DNA of 20,255 nucleotides. It comes from JAFGLP01 sp050014895 (GTDB taxonomy: Bacteria > Chloroflexota > Dehalococcoidia > GIF9 > UBA5629). The position numbers were made by a program, and so were the translations under genes. Positions 1-6,918 of the stretch are shown here, piece by piece. Positions within the stretch are counted from its first letter, which is position 1. Every line of letters starts with the position of its first letter. The notes under the pieces were generated by a model. It did not search any database, was not told the DNA's origin, and worked only from the letters and a program-made list of their open reading frames with translations. Where the stretch lies: contig JBEKCL010000037.1 in NCBI GenBank assembly GCA_050014895.1, forward strand, positions 1 to 20,255, in the 5' to 3' direction.

Positions 1-1129
1 GAACACCCGGCCCCGACGGCGTTTCGAAGGCACTGAGTGTCCCACTGGAAGGTTTGGTAACACCGTCAGCGTTCATGGATTCCATATTCACCCTCACTTG
101 CATGGCAAAACCGCGGGGCTTCGAAATTTCAGTCTGACACAATCCCAGCTCCGCCAGTGTCCGTCCGAAGGCCAGTTGAAACTGGATTTTGACCAGATCG
201 AGGCCCAGGACTTCTTCCGTAACCGTATGCTCGACCTGCAGTCGCGGGTTCACTTCCATGAAGACAAAAGTGGCTCCGTCCCCCTCTGGTTCTTCGACGA
301 GAAACTCAAAAGTCCCGAGGCTAAGGTAATTAACTTCCTTCGCTATGCGCAGGGCGGCGTCGGCAATTTTAGTTCTGAGCCTGGGTGAGAGTGTAGGGCA
401 CGGTGCAATTTCAACGATTTTCTGGTTACGTCTTTGCAGTGTGCAGTCGCGTTCGCCAAAATGGATGGACTGCTTTCCATCGCCTGCCACCTGCACCTCG
501 ATGTGCCTGGGATTTTGCACCAGCTTCTCAATATATACATCGTCGGCACCGAAAGCGGACCGCGCTTCGGATTGGCAGCGTTTGAAAGCTTCTTCAAGGC
601 CTGGGAGATTATTTACGCGTCGAATACCGCGTCCGCCTCCTCCCAGTACAGCTTTGACCATTACAGCCGCTCCCGGTCCCAGTGAAATAAAAAACTCTTT
701 GGCTTGCTCAAGGGTTATTCCTGCCGCAGTGCCTGGAATTAACGGTACGCCGCAACGTGCCGCCAGCGAACGTGCCGCGGCTTTATTTCCAAATAGATCA
801 AGTAAATCGGGACTTGGTCCGATAAATATCAGCCCTTCCTCTATACAACGGCGGGCAAAAGAAGCATTTTCACTTAAAAACCCATAACCGGGGTGTATGG
901 CGTTGCACCCGCCTGCCCTTGCCAAAGCAATGATCTGGTCTATATCCAGATAGGCGGCAGTTCCCATTCCCTCCAAAGCACTTGCGTGTCCTGCAGCCAG
1001 TACATGCAGTGATTTAGAGTCGTCGGCTGAGTATACAGCTACTGTATCGATGCCGAGGTCCGCTGCCGACCGGGCAATGCGGATAGCTATCTCGCCCCTG
1101 TTTGCGATGAGCATCTTACTTATTTTCAT
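1..1129 (-). CDS. Biotin carboxylase domain of an acyl-CoA/pyruvate-type carboxylase (partial, 3' end outside window)
   Basis: Catalyses ATP-dependent carboxylation of biotin, the first half-reaction of acyl-CoA or pyruvate carboxylases. The minus frame is open from the ATG at 1129 to the window edge, giving 376 residues without a stop. Visible motifs: N-terminal MLIANRGEIAIR (6-17), HPGYGFLSEN (79-88), the ATP-grasp glycine loop GGGGRG (163-168), ERDCTLQRRNQK (226-237), and MEVNPRLQVEH (291-301), which carries the conserved Glu, Asn and Arg of the active site. An AGGAG sits just before the ATG. The tail around 343-376 (MQVRVNME, then SGTLSAF and PSGPGV) resembles long fused acyl-CoA carboxylases, where BC, BCCP and carboxyltransferase share one chain, more than free-standing AccC. 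That reading is inference because the rest is off the window. It is divergent from the SCP2/alcohol dehydrogenase cluster and may share its substrate pathway. Confidence 0.9.
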   Translation of the reverse strand, partial: MKISKMLIANRGEIAIRIARSAADLGIDTVAVYSADDSKSLHVLAAGHASALEGMGTAAYLDIDQIIALARAGGCNAIHPGYGFLSENASFARRCIEEGLIFIGPSPDLLDLFGNKAAARSLAARCGVPLIPGTAAGITLEQAKEFFISLGPGAAVMVKAVLGGGGRGIRRVNNLPGLEEAFKRCQSEARSAFGADDVYIEKLVQNPRHIEVQVAGDGKQSIHFGERDCTLQRRNQKIVEIAPCPTLSPRLRTKIADAALRIAKEVNYLSLGTFEFLVEEPEGDGATFVFMEVNPRLQVEHTVTEEVLGLDLVKIQFQLAFGRTLAELGLCQTEISKPRGFAMQVRVNMESMNADGVTKPSSGTLSAFETPSGPGV

Positions 1130-1184
1130 GAGTGCTCCTGAACAACCGATATTTAGTTTACCATTTTTAGTCTAATTTATATTG

Positions 1185-1205
1185 CCACTTTAAGTGGATC
1201 ACTTA
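1185..1205. promoter_or_regulatory. Overlapping short palindromes, possible operator for the carboxylase gene
   Basis: CCACTT (1185-1190) and AAGTGG (1192-1197) form a 13-base palindrome around one T. Overlapping it, TAAGTG (1191-1196) and CACTTA (1200-1205) form a second dyad with a 3-base centre. They lie about 60 bases upstream of the leftward carboxylase start, near a weak TATAAA candidate on the minus strand. A repressor site is plausible but not shown. Confidence 0.35.
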
Positions 1206-1301
1206 GGACATGTAGTGGGATTTACCCGGTAACCGCATCAAAATGACAATATAATAAAATGTATAACAACCTGTCAAAATTTAACAACATAAAAATAGAA
1301 G

Positions 1302-1333
1302 TACCATATTATACTGAATAGTATAATATGGTA
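1302..1333. promoter_or_regulatory. Perfect 14-bp inverted repeat, likely operator
   Basis: Arms TACCATATTATACT (1302-1315) and AGTATAATATGGTA (1320-1333) are exact reverse complements around GAAT. Both arms contain a TATAAT on opposite strands. There is no T-run and no gene ending nearby, so a terminator is unlikely. Size and symmetry fit a TetR-family or similar dimer-binding site. Confidence 0.55.
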
Positions 1334-1448
1334 TCAACATTGGTTTTACATCAACGTAACATCCCCTGTTATGTTTTCTCGGAGGCAATATATAATTACT
1401 ACTTTGATTCAGCTATGAAAATATTTCGCGGATTGCCAGGTTAAGGTA

Positions 1449-1477
1449 TTGACAACCAGCCCCGTATATGATAATTT
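1449..1477 (+). promoter_or_regulatory. Sigma70-type promoter for the SCP2/alcohol dehydrogenase cluster
   Basis: A perfect -35 TTGACA (1449-1454) is followed after 17 bases by TAATTT (1472-1477), preceded by a TG at 1469-1470 as in extended -10 promoters. GATAAT at 1470-1475 with 15-base spacing is an alternative -10. The -10 lies inside the left arm of the 1465-1521 dyad, so a bound repressor there would block polymerase. Confidence 0.5.
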
Positions 1478-1521
1478 AATAACCGGTATAAAATTATACC
1501 GAAGGGAATAATTATCATATA
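1465..1521. promoter_or_regulatory. Nested 57-base imperfect dyad overlapping the -10 region
   Basis: Outer arms TATATGATAATT (1465-1476) and AATTATCATATA (1510-1521) are exact 12-base reverse complements. Inner arms CGGTATAA (1484-1491) and TTATACCG (1494-1501) are exact 8-base complements around AA. The two symmetry centres differ by half a base. A further outer pair is CAGC (1457-1460) with GCTG (1525-1528). It could be two stacked operator sites or, if transcribed, an RNA stem in the leader. Confidence 0.55.
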
Positions 1522-1621
1522 TTAGCTGCCGGGTACTTCATGATTCGCTTGTAAAATATTGATGATTACGTGCCTTTACGGGTGCGGACATCTATAAAAA
1601 TCTAAAAAGGGAGGCAAAGGT

Positions 1622-2035
1622 ATGGCGCTATTTGGAACACTTGAATGGGCGAACAAGTTCATGGAGGCGGTAAACAGCAGTAAGGCTTACGAGGAAGCTG
1701 CTAAAACATGGGAGGGGGATTTTTACTACATACTTGAGCCAGGCGGCTCTCTCAAGGAACCTATCTATTATTATTTCGATCTCTGGCATGGCAAATGCCG
1801 CAAAGTAGATCTTGTACCGGCGGCGGAAAAAGGAAAATACAAACCGGAATTCGTACTGTCGGCACAGGTCTCCACGTGGAGGAAAGTGGCCGAGAAAAAG
1901 CTCGACCCCATCCAGGCTATTGTGACACGCCAGCTTAAGCTGCAGGGCAATATGGCCAAGGTGATGCGGTCCGTCAAGGCGGCCCAGGAGTTGGTTACTT
2001 GCGTAACGCAGGTCAAAACTGAATATCCGGCATAG
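1622..2035 (+). CDS. SCP2 sterol/lipid-binding domain protein
   Basis: A 137-residue stand-alone SCP-2-like protein; the family binds sterols, fatty acids or acyl-CoAs in a hydrophobic tunnel and probably acts in the cytoplasm as a carrier. The aromatic-rich strand segment (GDFYYILEPGG near 32-42, YYYFDLWHGKC near 49-59), the middle segment with FVLSAQVSTWRKV, and the C-terminal helix with LKLQGNMAKVM match the usual SCP2 layout and length. GGGAGG about 8 bases upstream fixes the ATG. It is first in the rightward cluster, 62 bases ahead of the alcohol dehydrogenase, which suggests that it presents a hydrophobic substrate or CoA ester to the oxidising enzymes. The substrate cannot be read from the sequence. 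Confidence 0.8.
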   Translation: MALFGTLEWANKFMEAVNSSKAYEEAAKTWEGDFYYILEPGGSLKEPIYYYFDLWHGKCRKVDLVPAAEKGKYKPEFVLSAQVSTWRKVAEKKLDPIQAIVTRQLKLQGNMAKVMRSVKAAQELVTCVTQVKTEYPA

Positions 2036-2097
2036 GCTTCTTGTACAACTACATTCGGACAAAAATACGGAATATATCGATTGAGTGAGGAGTAAAT

Positions 2098-3273
2098 ATG
2101 CAGTATTTTGCTGTTCCCTTCGTCGTATTTGGGGATGATTCGCTTCAGTATCTCAGTAGTGTTATGGGCAAGCGCGCCTATATAGTTACAGATAAAACCA
2201 TCGTCAAGCTGGGACTGGTCAATCTGGTGTTGGAAGAGTTGAAAAAAGCGGGCATTGTATGTCAAGTATTCGACGAGGTCGAGCCCGAGCCGTCGACTCA
2301 GACAATCGTCAAGTCTGCAAAGATCGCCCAGGGATTTCAGCCTGACCTGGTCATTGGTGTGGGCGGAGGCTCGTGTATGGACGCCGCCAAGGCAACGCTG
2401 GTCTGCTATGCTCAGCCGGACCTTGCGCCGGATGCCATTTCGCCGTCGTCCTTCTTCAATTTGCGCAGTAAAGCTCGCCTGATATGTATACCGACAACCA
2501 GCGGTACCGGCTCTGAGGCCACCTTTGCCATAGTTCTTACGGACGTGGAAGGCAAACGTAAACTGTCGCTGGGGTCGTACGAGACCGTTCCTGACGTCGC
2601 TATACTCGATCCGCTTATGGTCATGAGCATGCCGCCCCAAATCACCGGGGATACTGGAATGGATGTGCTCTGCCATGCGCTTGAAGGATGTACCACGACG
2701 TGGCGTAACAGGTTTACAGACGGGCCCGGTTTCCAGGCGATCAAACTCGTCTTTGAATTCCTTAAGAAGGCCTATGATAATGGGCAAGATGTAGAGTCCC
2801 GTAAAGAAATGATGTACGCTGCCACCATCGCCGGCACTTGCTTTGGTAACAGCATGGCCTGCCTGGGCCATAGCACGGGACATGCCTTGGGCGCCCTTTT
2901 CCATACGCCGCACGGCCGTGCCGTGGGCCTCTACCTTCCCTACACCATGGAATACCTTATTAACGGGTCCGATACAACGGACGTGGCTCGTTATGCCGAA
3001 ATAGCACGGTTTTGTAAGATAGCTGAAGGCAACGATAAGAAGTGCGCCAGGGCGCTGATAGACGCTGTGCGCAAGTTAGCCAAGGATGTCGGACAGCCGC
3101 TGTCTGTAAAAGACCTTGGTATCAAACGTGAAGACTATATGAAGGCTGTGACTGAACTGGTGGAAAGGGCGGTCAACGAGGTCATGACCATCACTGTAAA
3201 CAGGATACCTGAAGCACCTGACCTGGAAAAAATATACGTGTATGCCTATGACGGCAAACCGGTTGACTTTTAA
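2098..3273 (+). CDS. Iron-containing (group III) alcohol dehydrogenase
   Basis: NAD(P)-dependent oxidation of a primary alcohol to an aldehyde, or the reverse. At 391 residues it has normal family length. The dinucleotide loop GGGSCMDAAK (89-98) and TTSGTGSE (133-140) are present. All four expected metal ligands are visible: Asp189 (TGMD), His193 (CHALEG), His258 (GHSTGHALG) and His272 (TPHGRAV). A GAGGAG Shine-Dalgarno precedes the ATG. It lies between the SCP2 gene and an aldehyde dehydrogenase, so the two dehydrogenases probably act in sequence on the same carbon skeleton. Chain length and aromatic versus aliphatic preference cannot be assigned. Confidence 0.92.
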   Translation: MQYFAVPFVVFGDDSLQYLSSVMGKRAYIVTDKTIVKLGLVNLVLEELKKAGIVCQVFDEVEPEPSTQTIVKSAKIAQGFQPDLVIGVGGGSCMDAAKATLVCYAQPDLAPDAISPSSFFNLRSKARLICIPTTSGTGSEATFAIVLTDVEGKRKLSLGSYETVPDVAILDPLMVMSMPPQITGDTGMDVLCHALEGCTTTWRNRFTDGPGFQAIKLVFEFLKKAYDNGQDVESRKEMMYAATIAGTCFGNSMACLGHSTGHALGALFHTPHGRAVGLYLPYTMEYLINGSDTTDVARYAEIARFCKIAEGNDKKCARALIDAVRKLAKDVGQPLSVKDLGIKREDYMKAVTELVERAVNEVMTITVNRIPEAPDLEKIYVYAYDGKPVDF

Positions 3274-3338
3274 TAATGCACTCACAGTGCGATGCGCAAT
3301 CACATAATTAAATGAAGAGAAGTGAAAGGAGGTAGATA

Positions 3339-4808
3339 ATGTCTGACTTAAAATATCCTGCGCCGGCTAAGGGTACCTTCGGCGATGAAGCTCTTTTGAA
3401 AGTGTTGGAAAGACAACGGTCTTGTTTTATCAAGGAAGGTCCGCCTTCTTATAAAGAACGCATGGCCCAACTTGATAAATTGATGGCTCTTACTCGAAAA
3501 AACATAGACGTTATTATAGATGCTGTTGTAGCTGATTATGGATCACGCTCACGCCACGAAACTATGCTGACTGAATTATTTCTCGTCGCTACGGGCACTC
3601 AATACATCCAGACGCATCTGAAAGGCTGGATGAAACCACAGAGGCGTGCAACGTCCCTGGTATGTCAGCTCGCTAAGTCACGAGTGCTTCATCAGCCGTT
3701 GGGTGTGGTCGGCATTATTTCGCCCTGGAACTACCCGTTTTATCTCTCCTTTATGCCCGCAGTAACTGCACTGGCAGCCGGAAATCGTGTGATGCTCAAG
3801 CCATCAAGGTTCACGCCCAATACTGCTAAATGCCTGTCCCGCCTCATAGGTGAAATGTTTTCGCCCGATGTTGCATATGTTGTAGAAGGGGGACCTGGAG
3901 TGGGAGCCTCATTTGCCTCCCTGCCTTTCGACCATATCCTGTTTACGGGCTCTCCGGCTGTCGGCAGCCAGGTTATGCGTGCCGCCAGCGCGAACCTGAC
4001 GCCGGTTACACTTGAACTGGGCGGCAAATCACCCGTCATTATCGACAAAGATTTTGATCTGGCCAGGGCGGCGGAAATCGTCTGTACGGGAAAGTTCTTC
4101 AACTCAGGCCAGACCTGTGTGGCGCCGGATTATCTATTTATACATAAAGATAAGGTCAATGATTTCGTTGGACATTTTAGAAATACGGTGCGTAAGTTTT
4201 ATCCCACACTTAAGAACAATCCGGATTATACTGCTATCGTGAACGATCACCACTATAAGCGTCTTGTCGGGGTCCTCGCCGAAGCAGCTGAAAGGGGCGC
4301 TACCTTGATCGAGGTGAATCCAGCTAATGAAACGCTTGAGCCGTCCGGCAGAAAACTGGCGCCGACCCTTATCCTTAATGCACCGTTGGATACAGCACTC
4401 ATGACCGACGAAATATTCGGGCCGATTTTACCGGTCATCGGATATACCGATTTGGACGAAGCCCTGGCTTACGTGAATGCAAGGCCGCGCCCTCTTGCAC
4501 TTTATTATTGCGATGATAACAATAAACGCGCCGAACACGTGCTCTCACGGACTACATCGGGAGGGGCAGGTATTAACATCACAATGTTGCACGGCGCCCA
4601 GGACGATCTACCGTTTGGGGGTGTTGGGTACAGTGGTATGGGACGATGGCATGCGCGGGAAGGTTTCGAGACGCTTTCCAATAAGAAAAATGTCCTTTAC
4701 CAGGGCAGGCCTAATGCCCTGTTTATGATGAGGCCACCGTATACTAACTTTTTAGACAAGATGGTTCGGTTTTTGATCGGGAAATACGGTTGCTGGGTAT
4801 TACGATAA
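3339..4808 (+). CDS. Aldehyde dehydrogenase, coniferyl-aldehyde-dehydrogenase-like
   Basis: NAD(P)-dependent oxidation of an aldehyde to the carboxylic acid. The 489-residue chain carries the ALDH active site: Asn131 (SPWNYPF), KPS (154-156), FTGS (202-205), Glu226 (LELGGKSP) and nucleophile Cys260 (SGQTCVAPDY). The CVAPDY continuation and the late LPFGGVGYSGMG motif are typical of the coniferyl/fatty aldehyde dehydrogenase branch, whose members often have a hydrophobic C-terminus; here the end (FLDKMVRFLIG) is moderately hydrophobic and may touch the membrane. A full AGGAGG Shine-Dalgarno lies 5' of the ATG. With the upstream alcohol dehydrogenase it forms an alcohol-to-acid pair; the acid would then be activated by the CoA-transferases downstream. 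Branch assignment is from motif memory, not alignment. Confidence 0.9.
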   Translation: MSDLKYPAPAKGTFGDEALLKVLERQRSCFIKEGPPSYKERMAQLDKLMALTRKNIDVIIDAVVADYGSRSRHETMLTELFLVATGTQYIQTHLKGWMKPQRRATSLVCQLAKSRVLHQPLGVVGIISPWNYPFYLSFMPAVTALAAGNRVMLKPSRFTPNTAKCLSRLIGEMFSPDVAYVVEGGPGVGASFASLPFDHILFTGSPAVGSQVMRAASANLTPVTLELGGKSPVIIDKDFDLARAAEIVCTGKFFNSGQTCVAPDYLFIHKDKVNDFVGHFRNTVRKFYPTLKNNPDYTAIVNDHHYKRLVGVLAEAAERGATLIEVNPANETLEPSGRKLAPTLILNAPLDTALMTDEIFGPILPVIGYTDLDEALAYVNARPRPLALYYCDDNNKRAEHVLSRTTSGGAGINITMLHGAQDDLPFGGVGYSGMGRWHAREGFETLSNKKNVLYQGRPNALFMMRPPYTNFLDKMVRFLIGKYGCWVLR

Positions 4809-4818
4809 TGCCCTATAT

Positions 4819-4923
4819 GGATTTTGCATCGTAGGGGATTGACAGGAGATAATGTTATATCGTGAGTTGAAAAAGTAGGAAAACTTATGTTCAGTACTTT
4901 ATTATGATATGGATGCAAAATCC
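4819..4923. repeat. 12-bp inverted repeat flanking an 81-base spacer upstream of the TetR gene
   Basis: GGATTTTGCATC (4819-4830) and GATGCAAAATCC (4912-4923) are exact reverse complements. They bracket the region that should hold the regulator's promoter (a TATTAT lies at 4900-4905). No T-tract follows, so it is not a simple terminator. The arms could be paired distant operators for looping, or a long-loop RNA structure. Confidence 0.45.
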
Positions 4924-4949
4924 CTTAATAGTAGACTACATTAAATATC

Positions 4950-5636
4950 ATGCGTAAAAAAGAGAAAGAAAAAAAGGTAAGACAGGAAGTCCCGAATCAA
5001 GTTGACGGCGTATCCCCACGGAAAATGAGTAAAAACTCGGTTAAGGCTGCGGAGCACCGCGAGCAGCTGTACGAGGCGGTTGCACAGGTGCTTTTGAAGC
5101 AAAGAAAGGCTACATTTACTCTTGACGAGGTTGCTTCCGAAATAGGCGTATCCAAGGGTGTGGTCTATTATTATTTTCACTCCAAGGGTGAGTTGATTTA
5201 CAGACTGAATAAATACATGTTCGGGCTCATACGTCATGCTCTGGAGCCAATTTCTAATGACGCATCATTATCGCCGCGCAGGAAACTTGAGGCGCTTATC
5301 AAGTCATACGTTAATGTAACTGTTAATCATTGGAAGATCAGCCGGTTACTCTGGTCCGATATGGCGTTGCGTGAAACCTCGGCTCATCATGCTGGTGTGA
5401 TCAACCGTGAGCGAAAAGCTTACCGCAATTTACTGATGAAAGTGCTCAAAGACATTACAATAGCAGAGCGTTTGGATCCGATTGATGAACATATAGCCGC
5501 CTGGTTAATTTACGGTATCCTGTCGTTTTCGCCCATGTGGTTCCATCCGGGTGGAGCGATAACAGAGGAAGAAATGATCAATTATATTATCAAGCTGATT
5601 ACAGAAGGATTTTTAACCAAACAAGCTGCAGATTAA
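4950..5636 (+). CDS. TetR/AcrR-family transcriptional regulator
   Basis: A 228-residue one-component repressor-type protein. The N-terminal helix-turn-helix spans roughly residues 54-87 (TFTLDEVASEIGVSKG then VVYYYFHSKGELI), matching the TetR signature including the YYYF recognition-helix end. The C-terminal part is helical and of usual length; its ligand is unknown, though neighbouring CoA-transferases make an acyl-CoA or a hydrophobic acid plausible. The annotated ATG opens a very basic 25-residue extension (KKEKEKK) and has no clear Shine-Dalgarno; Met26 at 5025, preceded by ACGGAAA, is an alternative start. It sits inside the cluster it most likely controls, with dyads at 1302-1333 and 1465-1521 as candidate targets (inference). 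Confidence 0.88.
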   Translation: MRKKEKEKKVRQEVPNQVDGVSPRKMSKNSVKAAEHREQLYEAVAQVLLKQRKATFTLDEVASEIGVSKGVVYYYFHSKGELIYRLNKYMFGLIRHALEPISNDASLSPRRKLEALIKSYVNVTVNHWKISRLLWSDMALRETSAHHAGVINRERKAYRNLLMKVLKDITIAERLDPIDEHIAAWLIYGILSFSPMWFHPGGAITEEEMINYIIKLITEGFLTKQAAD

Positions 5637-5736
5637 TCCGTGTTTAGGTGACATGGTCACGCTGGCTATCGTGGTCCGGTATTGTTTGCACTATTCGATG
5701 GTATTAGAGGCAGAATAAACTCACGGAGGCACTGGA

Positions 5737-6891
5737 ATGAGTGGAATTTTATCAGGCATCAAGGTCATCGATTTCGGTCAGTATATTGCGGGTCCGTATG
5801 CGGCCATGCTGCTGGCGGAGCAGGGGGCAGATGTAATCAAAGTGGAAAGGCCGGGAGGGGAACCGTACCGTTCAGACAAGGGATTTGTGGTCTGTAACCG
5901 CAGTAAGAAAGGTATTACTCTTAATTTAAAGACACCAGAGGGGCAGAAAGTGGCACATGATTTGGTGAAAGGGGTGGATGTCGTTATTGAAAACTTTAAA
6001 CCGGGCACGGCGGATAGATTGGCAATCGGATATGAGACCATCAAAGACATCAATCCATGGATTATATATTGCTCAATATCTGGTTTTGGACAGAAGGGTC
6101 CCTATAGAGATGTTCCCGGATGGGAACCGTTGGCGCTGTCCATGTCCACTTATTACACAGAACAAAACCGGGTGGGTGACCCTATATACCAGAGTCAACT
6201 CCTGGCAAGCCACTATTCCAGTTTTCTGGCGGCATTTTATATTGTTACGGCTTTATATGCACGAGAAATGTCAGGTAAGGGCGACCGAATCGATCTGTCG
6301 CTTCTGAGGTCTGCCGTGGCAATCCAGCCGAATGTACTCGGGAACAGTCCCAGGAAAATACGGTTCCCCTTTAATGTGCGCGGCATGATGCCGATGGTCC
6401 GTGCCTATCAGGGAGGTGACGGCCAGTGGTTTGTCTTAAGCGCCGCCAGCGTGGGTTTCTTTACATCTCTTTGTTCGGTGCTGGACCATGACGAATGGCA
6501 CCTTGATCCTTTGTTTGCGGGAGCTCCTCTATTGATTCTTCCGCCGCAAAGTGCCCAGGTGATCTCGATACTTCAGACGATCTTTTATACCAAACCCAGG
6601 GACGAGTGGATTAAGGTACTGCAGGAAGCTAATATCCCCTGTTCGCCCGTGCAATCAATAGAGGAATTTATGAACCATCCTCATATTGATGCCAATAATC
6701 TTGCCGTTGAGATACAGGAAGAGGGTCTGGGAAAAGTAAAAGAGATGAATATACCGGTTGAACTGTCGGGTGCTCCCGGGAGCATTAAAGGACCTTCCCC
6801 CAAACTTGGCCAGCATACGGCAGAGGTACTCTCCGGCCTCGGGTATTCCATGAAGGAAATCGAGGCTTTTAGACAAAAAAAGGTTATTTAG
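5737..6891 (+). CDS. CaiB/BaiF class III CoA-transferase paralogue lacking the catalytic Asp
   Basis: The family moves CoA between acyl-CoA and a free acid. The 384-residue protein has the family opening (IKVIDFGQYIAGPYAAMLLAE with GADVIKVE, residues 8-37), CNRSKKGITLNL (53-64), VIENFKPG (83-90), SGFGQKGP (115-122) and GKGDRIDLSLL (180-190). Compared with the next gene, the segments IYPKVTSTD and IYQSQLLAS align without a gap, and Asp159 there becomes Ser158 here. In characterised class III transferases this Asp forms the acyl-anhydride/CoA-thioester intermediate. The protein is therefore either a non-catalytic subunit, a variant chemistry, or an inactive copy. GGAGG precedes the ATG. It is 27 bases from its paralogue, so co-translation and a heteromer, as in two-subunit members such as BbsEF, are plausible. 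Confidence 0.85.
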   Translation: MSGILSGIKVIDFGQYIAGPYAAMLLAEQGADVIKVERPGGEPYRSDKGFVVCNRSKKGITLNLKTPEGQKVAHDLVKGVDVVIENFKPGTADRLAIGYETIKDINPWIIYCSISGFGQKGPYRDVPGWEPLALSMSTYYTEQNRVGDPIYQSQLLASHYSSFLAAFYIVTALYAREMSGKGDRIDLSLLRSAVAIQPNVLGNSPRKIRFPFNVRGMMPMVRAYQGGDGQWFVLSAASVGFFTSLCSVLDHDEWHLDPLFAGAPLLILPPQSAQVISILQTIFYTKPRDEWIKVLQEANIPCSPVQSIEEFMNHPHIDANNLAVEIQEEGLGKVKEMNIPVELSGAPGSIKGPSPKLGQHTAEVLSGLGYSMKEIEAFRQKKVI

Positions 6892-6918
6892 CAGTAATTT
6901 GATGCGGAGGAATTTGAG

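Larger units (their letters stand above)
1130..1621. promoter_or_regulatory. Divergent intergenic control region, 492 bases, AT-rich, several dyads
   Basis: No coding sequence is seen here. The stretch separates the leftward biotin carboxylase from the rightward SCP2 gene and is clearly richer in A+T than the genes on both sides. It holds three separate dyad elements (listed individually) and a TTGACA promoter for the rightward cluster. The hexamer GTATAA, or its complement, recurs at 1261-1266, in both arms of the 1302-1333 dyad and in the inner dyad at 1484-1501. This suggests a multi-site operator region, plausibly for the TetR protein encoded at 4950-5636; that link is inference. Confidence 0.6.

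Noticed and set aside
345..887. Plus-strand open frame of 180 codons in the first kilobase
   Set aside because: The minus strand here is a continuous biotin carboxylase with all motifs; the plus frame has none.
1771..2913. Long minus-strand open frame of 380 codons opposite the SCP2 and alcohol dehydrogenase genes
   Set aside because: It lies across two well-supported plus-strand genes and the gap between them, shows no family motif, and is a shadow of their codon pattern.
4811..4836. CCCTA/TAGGG stem after the aldehyde dehydrogenase as a terminator
   Set aside because: The stem is short and interrupted and no T-run follows; the region is better described by the larger inverted repeat.
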